Shown here piece by piece: positions 46,614 to 58,208 of a stretch of 64,000 nt of DNA. The stretch lies in assembly GCF_030272615.1 (NCBI RefSeq), contig NC_081407.1, positions 263,054,574 through 263,118,573 on the forward strand, written 5' to 3'. This DNA comes from Cryptomeria japonica (Eukaryota > Streptophyta > Pinopsida > Cupressales > Cupressaceae). A model generated the notes under the pieces. That model did not search any database, was not told the DNA's origin, and saw only the letters and a list, made by a program, of their open reading frames with translations. Made by a program: the position numbers and the translations under genes. Each line of letters opens with the position of its first letter. Position 1 is the first letter of the stretch.

Positions 46614-47040
46614 AATCCAACATTGGAGATGCTATCTTGAGCAGTACATTATTCTAGGATTTAACCATCCTACTGTAGTCATTGCGACTCCCATTTGAGC
46701 AGTGTACTCTAGGCGGTTGGCCTTTTGCAACCTCATTTGTATACACATACTATCTGTAGTAGTATCATCTAATTGTGGGTAAGGTTTCCCACCATGGTTT
46801 TTCCCCTTAAAAGGTTTCCACATCAAAATCTTTGTGTTATGTGTTGTGGATGTTGTTTCTCTTTCTATTTCATGCATTAAGTTTTACTGGTATTGATATT
46901 AACTGTTAATCTATTCACGGGCATTATGTTTGGTTTACCAGTATTAAGTATTAAGTTAAGGTAAGTTATATTTGGGTTGAAATTAATTGACAACTGATTC
47001 ACCCCTCCCCCCCTTCTCATTTGCCTTCTGGATCCTAACA

Positions 47041-48480
47041 GTTTATGTCTTTGCACAAATTTGATGGTGGTCTAGTTATATTTGGAGATGACAAAGCATG
47101 TATGATCAAAGGAAAAGGAACTATATCATTGGATGGTAAGAACAATATTAATAATGTTTATTATGTTGAAGGTTTAAGGAATAATATTTTGAGTGTAGGA
47201 CAATTGGTAGATAAGAGATTTAAATTATAGTTCAAAGATAGAAAAATGCAAAATCAATAACAGATCAGGCTTGTATATTGCAACCGGTATACAAACAAAA
47301 GGTAATATATTTCACTTAAACTCCAGAGAGAATACATGTTTGATTACACAAATTGATGAGAGTTGGCTATGGCATAAAAGGTTGTGTCATGTGAATTTTG
47401 ATTATATTGTGAAGATCAATTCAACTAAGGCAGTTAAGGATATACCTAAGATTATGAAGCCTTGTAATTCGATATGTAAAGAATGTCAAATGGGTAAACG
47501 GGTCATAACCTCTTTTAGGAGTATACAAGATAAATCAAATAATGTTCTTGATCTTATTCTAACTAATTTGTGTGGCCCTACTAGAGTTAAAAGTTTTCAA
47601 GGTGATAGATATTTCATGCTAATTATTGATGATTATTCTAGAATGATGTGGGTTACTTTTTTGAGAGAAAAATCTGAAGCATTTGAAAAGTTTAAAATCT
47701 TTAAGGCTAAAGTGGAAACTAAGATAGGATTGAAGATTAAGTGTTTGAGATCAGATCATGGTGGAGAATTCACATCTGGTGAGTTTAATAACTTTTGTGA
47801 CAAGCATGGTATAAGAAGACAATTTTCTACTCCCCGAACACCTCAATAGAATGGAGTTGTGGAAAGGACAAACTCATGCTGCTAGAATAATGATGATGGA
47901 AGCTAGTCTACCTTTTATCTACTAGAAAGAAGAAGTGAGAACAACAGTTTATACATTCAACAAAGTACATATCAAAGTTGAAAGTGGTAAGCCACCTTAT
48001 GAATTATGGTTTGGCAATACACCTATAGTTAAGTATTTCAAAATTTTGGGTAGTAAATATTATATTAGGAGAGATGATATTATTGGGAAACTTGATCCTA
48101 GATGTGATGAAGGCATATTTCTTGGTTATTCTAATGAAAGCAAAGCATATAGATGTTATAACAAGAGATTACAGAGAATTATGGAGACTGCTAATGTTAA
48201 AGTAGATGAGCTAAACAAAATTCAAATCAGAGTTTATGAGAAGGAACCAACAGTGGAAATGATTATATTTGAACCAGTAGCACCTTTACCAGAATAGGGA
48301 GTTGAACTAGTTACTCTAGCGACATCGGATAATTCTATAGTAACTGAAGAATAGGGAAGAGGAATAGAAAGTTAGAAGACTCCTAGGTATGTGAGATTAA
48401 ATCATTCAGAAGATCAAATCATTGGGGATAAGAGCAATGGAGTGATGATAAGAAGAAGATTGGCAATGAATGAGGTATGA
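47041..48480 (+). pseudogene. pol: Copia protease end and integrase of element F
   Basis: MSLHKFDGGLVIFGDDKACM continues directly from 39044. It ends LSVGQLVDKRFKL at TAG 47228. The integrase zinc region is DESWLWHKRLCHVNFD and CKECQMGK. The core keeps all three acidic residues: FMLIIDDYSRMMWVTF, CLRSDHGGEFTSGEF and NGVVER, but TAG at 47847 (Gln) precedes the last and about five codons are missing after VER. ELWFGNTPIVKYFKILGSKY and GIFLGYSNESKAYRCYNKR follow to TAG 48295. Downstream, KTPRYVRLNHSEDQIIGDK is a decayed linker. Confidence 0.85.
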
Positions 48481-48876
48481 TTAATTTCACAAGTTGATCC
48501 GGTATTAGTAATTGAGGCATGTAAAGATGAATATTGGTTGAAAGCTATGGAAGAAGAATTAGATCAGATTGAGAAAAATAACACATGGACCTTGGTTCCC
48601 TGACCTAAAAATAAAAATGTTATTGGAACTAAATGGGTTCTTAGGAATAAATTGAATGAGGATGGTCAAGTTATAGGGAATAAGGCTATATTGGTTTGTT
48701 AAGGATATTCTTAGAAGGAAGGAATTGATTATGGAGAGACTTTTGCACCTGTAATATTATTTCTTGCCTATGCTACTTATAAAAACTACAATGTTTATCA
48801 GATGGATGTTAAATGTGCATTTTTGAATGGGGATCTTGATGAGGACATTTATATTAAGAAACCTAATGATTTCTCA
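48481..48876 (+). pseudogene. pol: Copia reverse transcriptase of element F, first part
   Basis: YWLKAMEEELDQIEKNNTWT and VIGTKWVLRNKLNEDGQVIG are clear. TGA at 48601 and TAA/TAG near 48702 and 48714 replace sense codons. A short in-frame loss removes ARIEAVR between TFAPV and [25 protein letters not shown] holds the first catalytic Asp. Solo LTR K interrupts it after NDFS. Confidence 0.8.
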
Positions 48877-51029
48877 TGTTGGCATTGTGTTGTCATTGAT
48901 GTCAACTGGTATGGGATGCCCACCGGTAGAAGAGATGTATGTGCAACAAAGTGTTGAAGAAGTACAGGATGTGATATCTTGGATATCACCTTATGTTGCA
49001 GAACACCGGTAAAGGTAAGAAACAAGTTAGTGCATAACTTGTGTGATGAGACAAAAAGGTGGTTGAGTGGTTTGTTGAGATGAAGAGGTAGAATGTTATA
49101 TGAATCACACCAACACTAGAAGAGAAGGATGAACTAGTATGTTGTAAGGATGCAAAAGACAAGGTGTTACTTCATCAAGTAAGTGGAGCTTATCTCCTAT
49201 TATGCATCGAGTGCATCATAGTTTGGAGAGATAAGAGTGAAGAGGTAAAGGAAAGCACTTGAAGGATCACACCGAATCTATTGGTGAATTGAAGGAATAC
49301 CCTAAGTGCATGAGATTAGGGTTATGCACCAGACTAGAAGAGAAGGCATGATTGAAATGCTAGTACAAAGGAAGTGTGAAGTGTTTCTCATCTTGAAAAA
49401 TTGGTTGTGATATGGTCAAAGCTAATCAGGGAAAAGGCAAGGCTGAGTAGATGCAAATAGAAGAATCTAAACTGATTAAAAGAAGATGGAGCCTTGAGAA
49501 GAATGATGACATGGTGTCATCAAGAGTAGTAACCAGTATGTAAGTTTACCAGTTATATAAGCAAGGTGCAGTTGTAGAAGACCTCCCTATTGTGGGAAGG
49601 AGCATACTTAGGAATTACCAGTCTAGAGACCAGTTTGAGAGTTCCATCAATAGTTCAAGATGAGAGCAGATATGATAAGGTAACCAGTAAAATGATTGAA
49701 ACTAAAAGAAGAAAGGAATTGGTAGAATGGTTAGTCGATGATCCTACTTGGATTGACTTGAAGTGCCAAGCTAGTAGATAGTCGACATGGAGTCAACATG
49801 GAAAACCCATGTTTGGATAAAGATATAATGTACAATAACAAGGTTGTTGCAGAGTTGGTCAACTTTAATGAAAAGTCACCCAAATCATGGGACACGTCGC
49901 AAAGCTATTGCAAGGGTTTGAGGATCGAGGTCTGGAAGACAACTACGAGTCAGCCAAGAGAGATTGAGAAGATTGAGGCTATGAAGGAAACAACATGACA
50001 TATCTTTTTTGATTGATCGAGGGATTAACTATGAGGGTAAAAAGGAAGTCACCAGAAAGGGAAGGCGTGATCTAGGAGATGTGACCATGGTGGAGTTGTG
50101 CATTAAGATGTCAGAAAGATCATATTTTGTAAGATATGATTGGATTTGGTTTGCCTCGATATTGGTGAGGAAACCCTAACCACCTATTTTTTGAATGGGT
50201 TTTTGGAGGGAAAATCAATTGATAAGTATACGATAGAAGAAGAAAAATGGGGCTACTAAATAAGAAAATATTGTGTAGTTGTGAAGTGGAAGACTTCAGT
50301 AAGTAAGAACAAGATCAGCCAAGTGCTCAACGAGCATCTAAGAAGAGAGTGGGAGTGAGAGTGAACCTGGTTGAAGCTTTCAACTGGTTGGAGAGAAGAA
50401 TTGGTAGTTCTTATATCGGCAGGGTGTGATACCGGTGATGTACAAAGAGTGAGGTGTAGATTCAATAGAGAAGTAGCAAGTGCAGAGTAGGAAGAAGAGT
50501 GAGTCGGTAAAGGAGAGAAGGTACTTCACTAACAAAGTAAGACATTTGATAAGGTTACAAGATTCACTTGTAACATGATAATAACTTATGTATTTGAAGT
50601 TAACATTGTGAACACTAAGTTGTATCTCGGTGCAAGGGTTGGTGCTCCTTTGGGTTGTAGTCAATAAATCTGATAGGGGTTCTAGCTCCTTGGGTTGGTG
50701 CCCTAAAATTCAGGGGTTGGTGCTTCTTGGTTTGGTGTCGTAAACTTTATAACTATGTTTTATTGTGGGGTTGGATTGGAGCAGTAGACTCCAGCAACAT
50801 TGCTCACCGAGGTTTTTCCCATATTGGGTTTTCCTTGTATATACTAGTGTTATGTGATTATTCCTCGTGAGTGTGTTTGCATTTAAGTTAAGTTTTCTCC
50901 CTAACCGGTAAGTCTGCATTGAGTTAAATCTAGGAATAGGTATGTTCACCAAGGACTCCAAAAATTAGAAGAGTTTTGAGTACCACTGATTCACCCCCTC
51001 CCCCTCTCAGTGGTGCATTGTATCTAACA
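48877..51029 (+). repeat. Solo LTR K
   Basis: It starts TGTTGGCATTGTGTTGTC and ends GTGCATTGTATCTAACA, with CACCCCCTCCCCCTCTCAG near the end, flanked by the perfect duplication TCTCA (48872-48876 and 51030-51034). At 2153 bases it is the longest LTR here. It contains no convincing gene; its short ORFs look random. F reverse transcriptase reads across it. Confidence 0.85.
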
Positions 51030-52171
51030 TCTCACTATCAGATGATACAGATATGGTTTGCAGGTAAAGAAATCTTTATATGGATTGAAACAAGCATCTA
51101 GAGCTTGGTATGCAAGGTTGGATAAATATATTTTGAAGCTTGGTTTTACCAAGGGAAGTGTTGACAATAATTTATATTATAAGATCATTGATGATGATAT
51201 GGTGATTATTGAAGTATTTGTTGATGATATTATTTTTGGAGGTGAAGACAAGCTATGCATAGAATTTTCTAAGAATATGGAGAAAGAATTTGAGATGTCT
51301 ATGATTGGTGAGATGAAATTTTTCTTAGGTTTGCAGATTACTCAAACTGACAAAGGTATTTTCATTTGTGAAAATAAATATGCTAAGGAATTATTGAAGC
51401 AATTTGGTATGGGAGATTCTAAACTGGTAAGTACTCCTATGATTACAAGCGAGAAATTAGCACTTGAAAAGATGTTTCTACACTAGTAAATCCTACAAGA
51501 TACAAATCTATGATTGTAGGTCTGCTTTATTTAACTTAGACTAGACCCGACATTAAGAATAATGTTTATATTGTTTGAAGATTTTAGAGTGATCCTAGAG
51601 AAAATCATGAGATGGTGGTGAAAAGGATTTTTAGATACTTTCAAGGTACATCAGAATATGGTTTGTGGTACTCTAAGGATGATAAATTTACTTTATGTGC
51701 ATATACAGATGCTGATTGGACTAGAGATGTTGATGACTGGAAAAGTACTTCAGTGGATCTTTCTTTCTTAGAAAGAAGCTGGTTTCATGGATCAACAAGA
51801 AACAATCATGTACTTCTTTATCTACTATTGAAGTTGAGTATGTTGTTGCTACTACTAACTGTACACAAGTTTTATGGATGAGACAAATGTTGAAGGATAT
51901 AATGGTTGATTGTGATGCACCAGTAGTTATTCACTATGATAATTTTTCTGCTATTGATATATCAAAGAATTTGGTATTCCATTCTAACAAAAAGAACATA
52001 TCTATCAAGTATAACTTTTTGAAGGAGAAGGTGGAAGAAAATGAAGTTAGACTCATTTATGTGAATAGTAAAGAATAGATTGTAGAAATTTTTACTAAAC
52101 CTTTATCCAAGGAATCATTTGAGTACCTGAGAGATAGATTGGGAGTTTCTTCCCCTCTGGTAGAGACTTGA
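51030..52171 (+). pseudogene. pol: Copia reverse transcriptase end and RNase H of element F
   Basis: SLSDDTDMVCRVKKSLYGLK continues from 48876. [38 protein letters not shown] and MIGEMKFFLGLQITQTDKG are intact over 142 codons. After a frameshift near 51480 come RIFRYFQGTSEYGLWYSKDD, LCAYTDADWTRDVDDWKSTS and, after another shift, IHYDNFSAIDISKNLVFHSN and ISIKYNFLKEKVEENEVRLI. TAG 52076 replaces Gln. The end is RDRLGVSSPLVET, TGA at 52169. Confidence 0.85.
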
Positions 52172-52531
52172 TTGATGTGGTTTGGCATCAGTTCGACATG
52201 CACTATCAGAGATACTATTCATTCTAGCACTGATGTGGGATGCTACTTCTTAGGGGGAATATTTAAATTTGTGATTCAGAGGCTTATGCTTTCAGCTTTG
52301 ATATTTTTGTCATATTTTTGGCATTGATGTCAAAGTGGGAGTGATATTGATGTGAGAAAAAAAAAAGAAAGAAAAAGAAAAAGAAAAGGGGAGATATATG
52401 GAAAAAAAATAATTCAAAGCTATATGTGGGAATTTGTTGGCTGTCTTCCACAAGGGGAGACTTGTTTGGAATTTCTTGGTACTTAGATGTTTGTCACACC
52501 TAGTGTTGCCATCAATGCCAAAGGGGGAGAT
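52172..52531 (+). other. 3' untranslated region and polypurine tract of F
   Basis: It includes an A/AG-rich stretch (52352-52390) and a polypurine tract AAAGGGGGAGAT at 52520-52531 touching the LTR. No gene is seen. Confidence 0.75.
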
Positions 52532-53563
52532 TGTTGGCCATTTGGTTGAATTTATTATGTGTTGCATTGATGTTTTGTCATTGATTCCAACACTAGCTAT
52601 TTGGATGCTTTACAGGCACCCTTCTAGTCCTAGTAGGTTAAGTGGTTTCTGGTTAACTTGGATCTGACATGATCTGGTAGGCTCTGGTATATTTTGATGA
52701 TGGAATCGGCTTGTTCATGATACTTATACTCATATTTGGTCAGTTGGTTTTGGTCCGGAGATCAGATGCTATCATGCTTGCTTAGAAGATTGTTTCTGGT
52801 TTCAGCGAGGGTTTCATCGATAGAGCTTTTGGTGGAGATCTTTGATGAATTGCATAAGTATTGTTGGTGTAGCTTCTAATAGAGTTTCAGGATACTGTTG
52901 GTGATCATGTTTGAGACTTGGTGGATGGAGATCATTACTGAAGCGTATGGACCTATACTTGGTCCTAGTTGATCTAGGTTATGGACCAATTTAAATGTAG
53001 CATGTGGATAGGACCTATTGATGTATTTTTGGGATGTCTTATGTGTTGACATTATTTGTTTGGTCTAAGGTCAACATGGTTTGTAATTATGTAATTGGTT
53101 TATTATCTAGTGGCTAACTTGATTATTTATGGTTGAGGTTTTGTAAATATAGATATAAGATCTCATTGTAGATCATCATGGTTAATGTTAGATGTCATGG
53201 TCAAGAAATGTAATGGGCGAATAATGTAATATCATTCAGGAATAGGAGTTGGTTGATCATTGGAGATTGAATTGGGTTTATGTTAGAGGATTTAGTCCTC
53301 TGGTATTGAGCTTAGTCGAAACTGTACTTAGGCATAGGAGATGCTATCTTTTGTAGTTCAACACTTCTCCGGATTGTAGTTTGGATTTCTATGTAGTCAG
53401 TGATGCTCATTTTATGATGAGAGGTGTGCTCTAGGTTGTTGGCCTTCCTGCAAGTGGAGGCACCTCAATTGTAATTCACATACTTACTGTAGAAGTATTA
53501 TCTGACTATGGGTAGGCTTCCCACCATGGTTTTTCCCTTTATCGAGTTTTCCACGTACAAATC
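52532..53563 (+). repeat. 3' LTR of F, cut by element H
   Basis: It starts TGTTGGCCATTTGGTTGAA and matches the 5' LTR up to TTTTCCACGTACAAATC, where element H begins at 53564. About 160 bases of the LTR are missing on this side and should resume past the right end of H. Confidence 0.88.
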
Positions 53564-54620
53564 TGTTAGGTCCTGGAGACAACTAAGGGGGGGGTGATTC
53601 AGTTGTCTAACAAATTCAAACCAAAAACAATTTTACCAACTTAATGTTTAATGCCGATAAACCAGTCTTTAATGCTGGTAGACAGTCTTATTAGTTAATT
53701 GTAATACCAATAAAGATTAATGCATGAAACAAAAAGACAAAGTCATCCACAACACATAACACCAATATTTGTATGTGGAAACCCTGTAAGGGAAAAACCA
53801 TGGTGGGAAACCTTACCCATAATCAGATGATACTACTGTAGATAGTATGTATATACAAATGGGGTCTACACATGTAGAAAGCCCAAGTTCCTAGAGCTCA
53901 CTACTTAAACACAATTAGGAGTCACACTTACTACAATTGGATGGTTAAATCCAATAAGGATGTACTGCTAAAATTAGCATCTTTCTATGTTGGATTCGCT
54001 ACCGGTGTAGTTCTTATTGTCTTCACAAAAACCTTCCTTCAACCTTCAAATGATGTCTGCATGTATAGCTCTACTTATTCTTGCATATACCTTCACACAA
54101 TTCTTTTTCACATTTTTTTGTATGATCTTACAAATAAGATCTTACATTTATATCATAACCTAAGACCAATTTTAGTAGGTCGGCTCTAAAGGATATTACA
54201 ATAAAATCAATTTACAAACAAAACAATGTCCGATGCAATAACTGATTCAACATGTCGGCTTGATGCATTTACAACAATAATAAGACATCTCCATAGCGTG
54301 TCGTGTTGATCTAGAAAAGATAAACCTACTGGTGTATATCCTAGACCTATTCACCAGTAATAGCAAAAATGCAAATACGAAATATGTCAATGACCAAAAC
54401 TCCAAGATAGTGTCCAAATGATGTCTTCGACATAACTAGGTGTTTTCCATGCTATTCCAAGTGTCGATGAACATTATATCCTATCGGTGTACTAGTTACT
54501 GATGACTGTGCATAAGTCACTTACTTGCCGGTGAATGATGCTGATTCTCCAAAGTGCCAGAGTTGATAAGTGTTTAGTAGGTGTTGACATCAATGACAAA
54601 ATCATACCAAAATACCAACA
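53564..54620 (-). repeat. 3' LTR of H
   Basis: The plus strand starts TGTTAGGTCCTGGAGACAAC with a G run (53578-53585) and ends AAAATACCAACA. It is followed by ATCTCCCCCTTTGG, the reversed polypurine tract. Confidence 0.85.
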
Positions 54621-54995
54621 ATCTCCCCCTTTGGTATTGATGTCAACACAAGATGGAAAAACCATCAAAGTGCCAAAACAGAAATGCCAAATACCAAAAA
54701 CCAATAATCTCCCCAAAGTAACAATCTCTCCCCCTGGGAGTGACATGAGTTTTCCTTGTGTTTTTCCATACCAATCTCTCCCCCTGGGAGTGACATGAGT
54801 TTTCCTTGTGTTTTTCCATACCAATCTCTCCCCCTTTGACATCAAATGCCAAAGCAATATAAAGACCATTTTTCACATACAAAATACCAGCCAATTTACT
54901 ATACCAACTACTCCCCCTGAGAAGTAGCTTCCCATCAAAGCTGGAGTAAAAGATTTCTCTGTTATTTCTGTCAGTTGATGACTCTCATCAACTTT
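54621..54995 (-). other. 3' untranslated region and polypurine tract of H
   Basis: The tract lies at 54621-54634. Further CTCTCCCCCT strings mark extra tract-like copies at about 54726, 54776 and 54826. No gene is seen. Confidence 0.7.
54722..54821. repeat. Perfect 50-base tandem duplication
   Basis: The unit begins CAATCTCTCCCCCTGGGAG and repeats exactly at 54772; a third copy starts at 54822 and diverges after CCCCCT. It duplicates a polypurine-like string of H. Confidence 0.9.
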
Positions 54996-55652
54996 CTAAG
55001 TTTCTACCAGTGGGGGTATGACCCCAAGTTGGTCTTTGAGATATTCAAAAGTCTCCTTAGGCAGAGGTTTAGTGAAAATATCCGCAATCTGCTCTTTAGT
55101 ATTCACATAAACCATTTTAATTTCTTTTGCTTCAATATTTTCCCTTAGAAAATTCAGTTTGATAGAAACATGTTTGGTTTTAGAATGTACTATCAGATTC
55201 TTAGATATATCAATTGCTACAGTGTTATAACAATTGATAGTAATAGGTTCCTTACATTTTACCTTTATGTCTTTCAACATTTGCTTAAGCTATAGTACCT
55301 ATGTATAGTTGGTTGCTGCTGCAACATATTCTAATTCAGCTGTTGATAAAGATGTACAACTTTGTTTCTTACTCAACCAAGAAATTAATCTGCTTCCAAG
55401 AAAAAATGCTCCACCAGTGGTGCTTTTTCTATCATCCACATCTCCTACCCAATTTGCATTTGTGTATGCACATAATTCAAAGTTTTCATCTATAGGATAC
55501 CATAATCCAAGATTTGTAGTGCCTTGCAAGTATCAGAAAATCCTTTTTACTACAGATTCATGATTTTCTCTAGGATTACTCTGAAATCTTGAAACAATAC
55601 ATACTGCATTCATGATATCAGGTCTTGTTTGTGTCAAATACAGTAAACCTCC
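54996..55652 (-). pseudogene. pol: Copia RNase H of element H
   Basis: From the right: GLLYLTQTRPDIMNAVCIVS, RFQSNPRENHESVVKRIF, a TGA, YLQGTTNLGLWYPIDENFEL, CAYTNANWVGDVDDRKSTTG (Asp to Asn in TDAN), FFLGSRLISWLSKKQSCTSL, EYVAAATNYT, two TAGs, MLKDIKVKCKEPITINCYNT (CDN changed to CYN), AIDISKNLIVHSKTKHVSIK and IFTKPLPKETFEYLKDQLGV. It ends VET at 54996. All is one frame apart from the three stops. Confidence 0.85.
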
Positions 55653-56819
55653 TATGTGAGCTTGAATTTCATCCTTAGATTATTACCTATAGTAAGTTAG
55701 TTTCATAAAATACAATGGAAATGCCTACAAGAAATCCAAAATCCACCAATGAAACTACATGAAATACATAGTAAAATAAAACATTATTTTACCTTCATGG
55801 CTTATGTCTCATTATGTCCTAAATCCACTATTCCTAGTTGCAGATGGTGTGCTCTCAGACAATGCACTATTGGTTTCCAAGATGGAATATAAAGAATGGA
55901 TTGATAACTTGTATTTAACTGATAGTATGATATGCAAAGCTACATGATTATGCTATATGATTATATTGCTAGAATGATATTTGCTATTTGCTTCAAAAAC
56001 TCACGGATGCATATGATTAGCTTGCAGAATGCACTTGAAGTCTCTTTAAGTCTAACTCTCTCTCAACTGAAGCTCTTGATTTTATAGACTTTGAGAGGAT
56101 AAGATGATGTGGCTCAGATCAACGGTCTTGATCAAATCTGCAGATTTGAATGGCTGTGAGCAAAGGTGAAGGTTGAGAGAAAGGGGGGAGGAGAAGACAA
56201 GTGTCACTCATCTCACCTTGACTAGGTTGTTGATTGAGAGAATCTAGGGATGGTTGGAGGAAATTTAAGCATGGTAGGACAAGTGGACTCAAGCCTTTCC
56301 TAAGATGTAGGGAATGTTGGAGAGAATATAGGAAATGGTTATGAAATATGTGTACGTACACAATTTTCATTAAGTTTGGAAGTTGGAGATAAATCATGAA
56401 TTAATATTTAAGAAATATTAATTTCCTTAGCCACATAATGGATGAGTTGGAAAAGGGAAGATGAAGTGGAGATGAATGGCGAGTTGGAAAAGGGATTAAA
56501 TAATTTAGGAAATCATTTAATATTTGAGACTATAGGATAGGAGAATAATATTAAATATTGGATATTTAATTGATTGGAGAAGATAATTAAATATTAGATA
56601 TTTAATTAACTTGAGGAATAGGATAATTAAATATTAGATATTTAATTAATTAGATGAATAAGATAGATGAATTAATTAATAAAATATTAATTAATAAAAG
56701 ACATGAAAATGAATTAAATACATTAATCTTTTCGAATTAACTATTTAATAGAAGAATAATTATTAAATAAATATAAAATATTTATTTAATTGCTCATAAC
56801 CAATTTTTAGGTGTACACA
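55653..56819 (-). repeat. 3' LTR of G
   Basis: The plus strand starts TATGTGAGCTTGAATTTC and ends TAGGTGTACACA. The solo copy at 37181-38314 confirms both ends through its duplication. Blocks of TTAAATATTAGATATTTAAT make its right third very AT-rich. Confidence 0.85.
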
Positions 56820-56834
56820 TTTTGCCCCTCTTTG
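56820..56834 (-). other. Polypurine tract of G
   Basis: The minus strand reads CAAAGAGGGGCAAAA, directly beside the LTR. This differs from the AAAGGGGGAGAT tract of the copia and pol-less elements. Confidence 0.7.
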
Positions 56835-57339
56835 AAATGATGTTGAGACAACATTGTTTCAAAGATTAAATCAAGTCTCAATAATGTCTGATAGAGATTG
56901 AAAATCTAGATTGTGTGCCCCCTCAGGAGATTGATCATGAAATTGTTGAAAATTTAAGTTTGAACGATTAATCTCGTGATAATGTGATAAAAATTCAGTC
57001 AATTAAATTTATTTGTAAAAAAAAAAAAATTAAATTAAATTACCCCATTTTTAAAATTAATTACTCTTCAAATAGCAAATATAAAATTAACCAAGGCTAA
57101 TTTTAACTTCATTGTTATCCTTATCAACTTTTGGAGAGAATATTCTTGCTGAGGTGGCCAAAATGGTGATTCCAGTGGAGTGTCATTGATTTGAGTGAGT
57201 TTGGTGATATCAGTGGCCAGCTGAGTATGGTTATTTGGTATTTAGCTTATCCCAAGCTTTGTTTTCAAGTTTTCGTTCAAAATTTCATGTTTTAGGTGCT
57301 TTTTTTTGAATTTTTGAAATTTTCAATTTTTTCTATTTT

Positions 57340-57645
57340 AGATTAGCACATTTGCAATTTAGTTTAGTGTATATGCAATTTTGGTTAGTGCAAATGAATG
57401 TTTTAGCGCATTTTCTCTATATTTTAGCGCATTTGCATAGAATGTTAGCGCTTTTGCTCAAAGTAGCGCATATGTGTCATTTGTTAGTGCTTATGTTCAA
57501 TAGGATAGCACAAATGCACAAAGCAGCACATATGCATGGTCGATTAGTGCATATGCTAAAAAAGATAGCGCTTTTGTTTAAAGTAGCGCATATGCATCGT
57601 TGATTAGCACATATGCTAAAAAAGATAGCGCTTTTGTTTAAATTT
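57340..57645. repeat. Interspersed TAGCGCATATGC-type repeats
   Basis: Some fifteen diverged copies of TTAGCGCATATGC or TAGTGCAAATGC, spaced 15-35 bases apart, ending in two nearly identical 60-base units (from 57542 and 57602). Several NNAGCGCNTNTGC copies hold a CATATG palindrome. The plus-strand ORF here is an artefact of the repeat. Confidence 0.7.
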
Positions 57646-57796
57646 GAGATTGTTGATAGGTACAAAAGCTAAAAATCACTTTGATGTTTAGTTTTAACAT
57701 GTTTGATATGCATGTATGATGAAATAGAGTCGTGGTTGAGTTATTGCATGATTGATAGATCGATAGATAGCTTTGATTACTGGATTAGCTATCTCT

Positions 57797-57952
57797 GATT
57801 AGCTTGATTGATAAATTTGATGATTGAGTAGCTCTGATTAGCTTGATTGATAGATTTGATGATTAAGTAGCTCTGATTAGCTTGATCGGTAGATTTGATA
57901 ATTAAGTAGCTCTGATTAGCTTGATTGATAGATTTGATGATTAAGTAGCTCT
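57797..57952. repeat. Four tandem 39-base repeats
   Basis: Units begin GATTAGCTTGATTGATAGAT and end AGTAGCTCT at 57797, 57836, 57875 and 57914, with few differences. They touch each other with no spacers. Confidence 0.9.
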
Positions 57953-58059
57953 AAGAAACTGATTTAGTTTCTGATTCAAGAGCTGAGCTGAGTTTTTGAT
58001 TAAACTCAGTGATTGATAGTAAACCATGATCGATAGGTTTAAAATGATTTGATAGCTTA

Positions 58060-58200
58060 AGTTGCTTCAATTTGATTTGATTGATTGATTTGATTGATCG
58101 ATTAATTTGATTGATTGATAATTAATGATTGATTCAGTTTTATTTGATTGATTGATAATTGATGATTGATTCAATTTGATTTGATTGATTGATTTCTCTT
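58060..58200. repeat. TGAT-rich simple repeats
   Basis: Runs of TTGATTGATTGAT with a partly repeated unit of about 55 bases (GATAATTGATGATTGATTCA). They end just before the PMD gene. The rest of 56835-58208 holds no gene. Confidence 0.8.
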
Positions 58201-58208
58201 GAAAATAG

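Larger units (their letters stand above)
39045..47040 (+). mobile_element. Ty1/copia element I (complete ends)
   Basis: LTR at 39045-40038, primer site, gag-pol at 40096-44134, polypurine tract, 3' LTR at 44517-47040 split by solo LTR J. The duplication GTTTA is perfect (39040-39044 and 47041-47045). It lies in the protease of F. Without J it is about 6.5 kb, a normal copia size. Its gag-pol retains every domain but carries a dozen or so disabling changes. Confidence 0.92.
44517..47040 (+). repeat. 3' LTR of I (contains solo LTR J)
   Basis: It runs 44517-45082, then J and its duplication, then 46619-47040. Together 988 bases, against 994 for the 5' LTR. It ends GGATCCTAACA before the duplication GTTTA. 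Confidence 0.9.
35424..53563 (+). mobile_element. Ty1/copia element F, heavily interrupted
   Basis: LTRs at 35424-36616 and 52532-53563 (cut short by H). Between them lie gag, protease, integrase, reverse transcriptase and RNase H in copia order, interrupted by a solo gypsy LTR (37181-38314), complete copia element I (39045-47040) and solo LTR K (48877-51029). Each insertion has a five-base duplication and the F protein reads across all three. The left flank AATTG (35419-35423) is the candidate duplication of F itself; its partner would lie past the window. Confidence 0.9.
53564..55652 (-). mobile_element. Ty1/copia element H (partial)
   Basis: In plus coordinates: 3' LTR (53564-54620), reverse polypurine tract, then RNase H and the end of reverse transcriptase on the minus strand, cut at 55653 by gypsy element G. 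Its LTR and protein are closest to element I. The rest lies beyond the window. The left flank is AAATC (53559-53563). Confidence 0.85.

Noticed and set aside
48877-51029. K as a complete small non-autonomous element
   Set aside because: I found no internal LTR pair or primer site inside it, so a long solo LTR is the simpler reading.
57352-57603. Plus-strand 83-codon frame
   Set aside because: Its His/Leu/Met composition comes from the TAGCGCATATGC repeats; there is no domain.
57797-57952. Regular 39-base repeats as a CRISPR-like array
   Set aside because: The units touch without spacers, and the setting is a plant retrotransposon.
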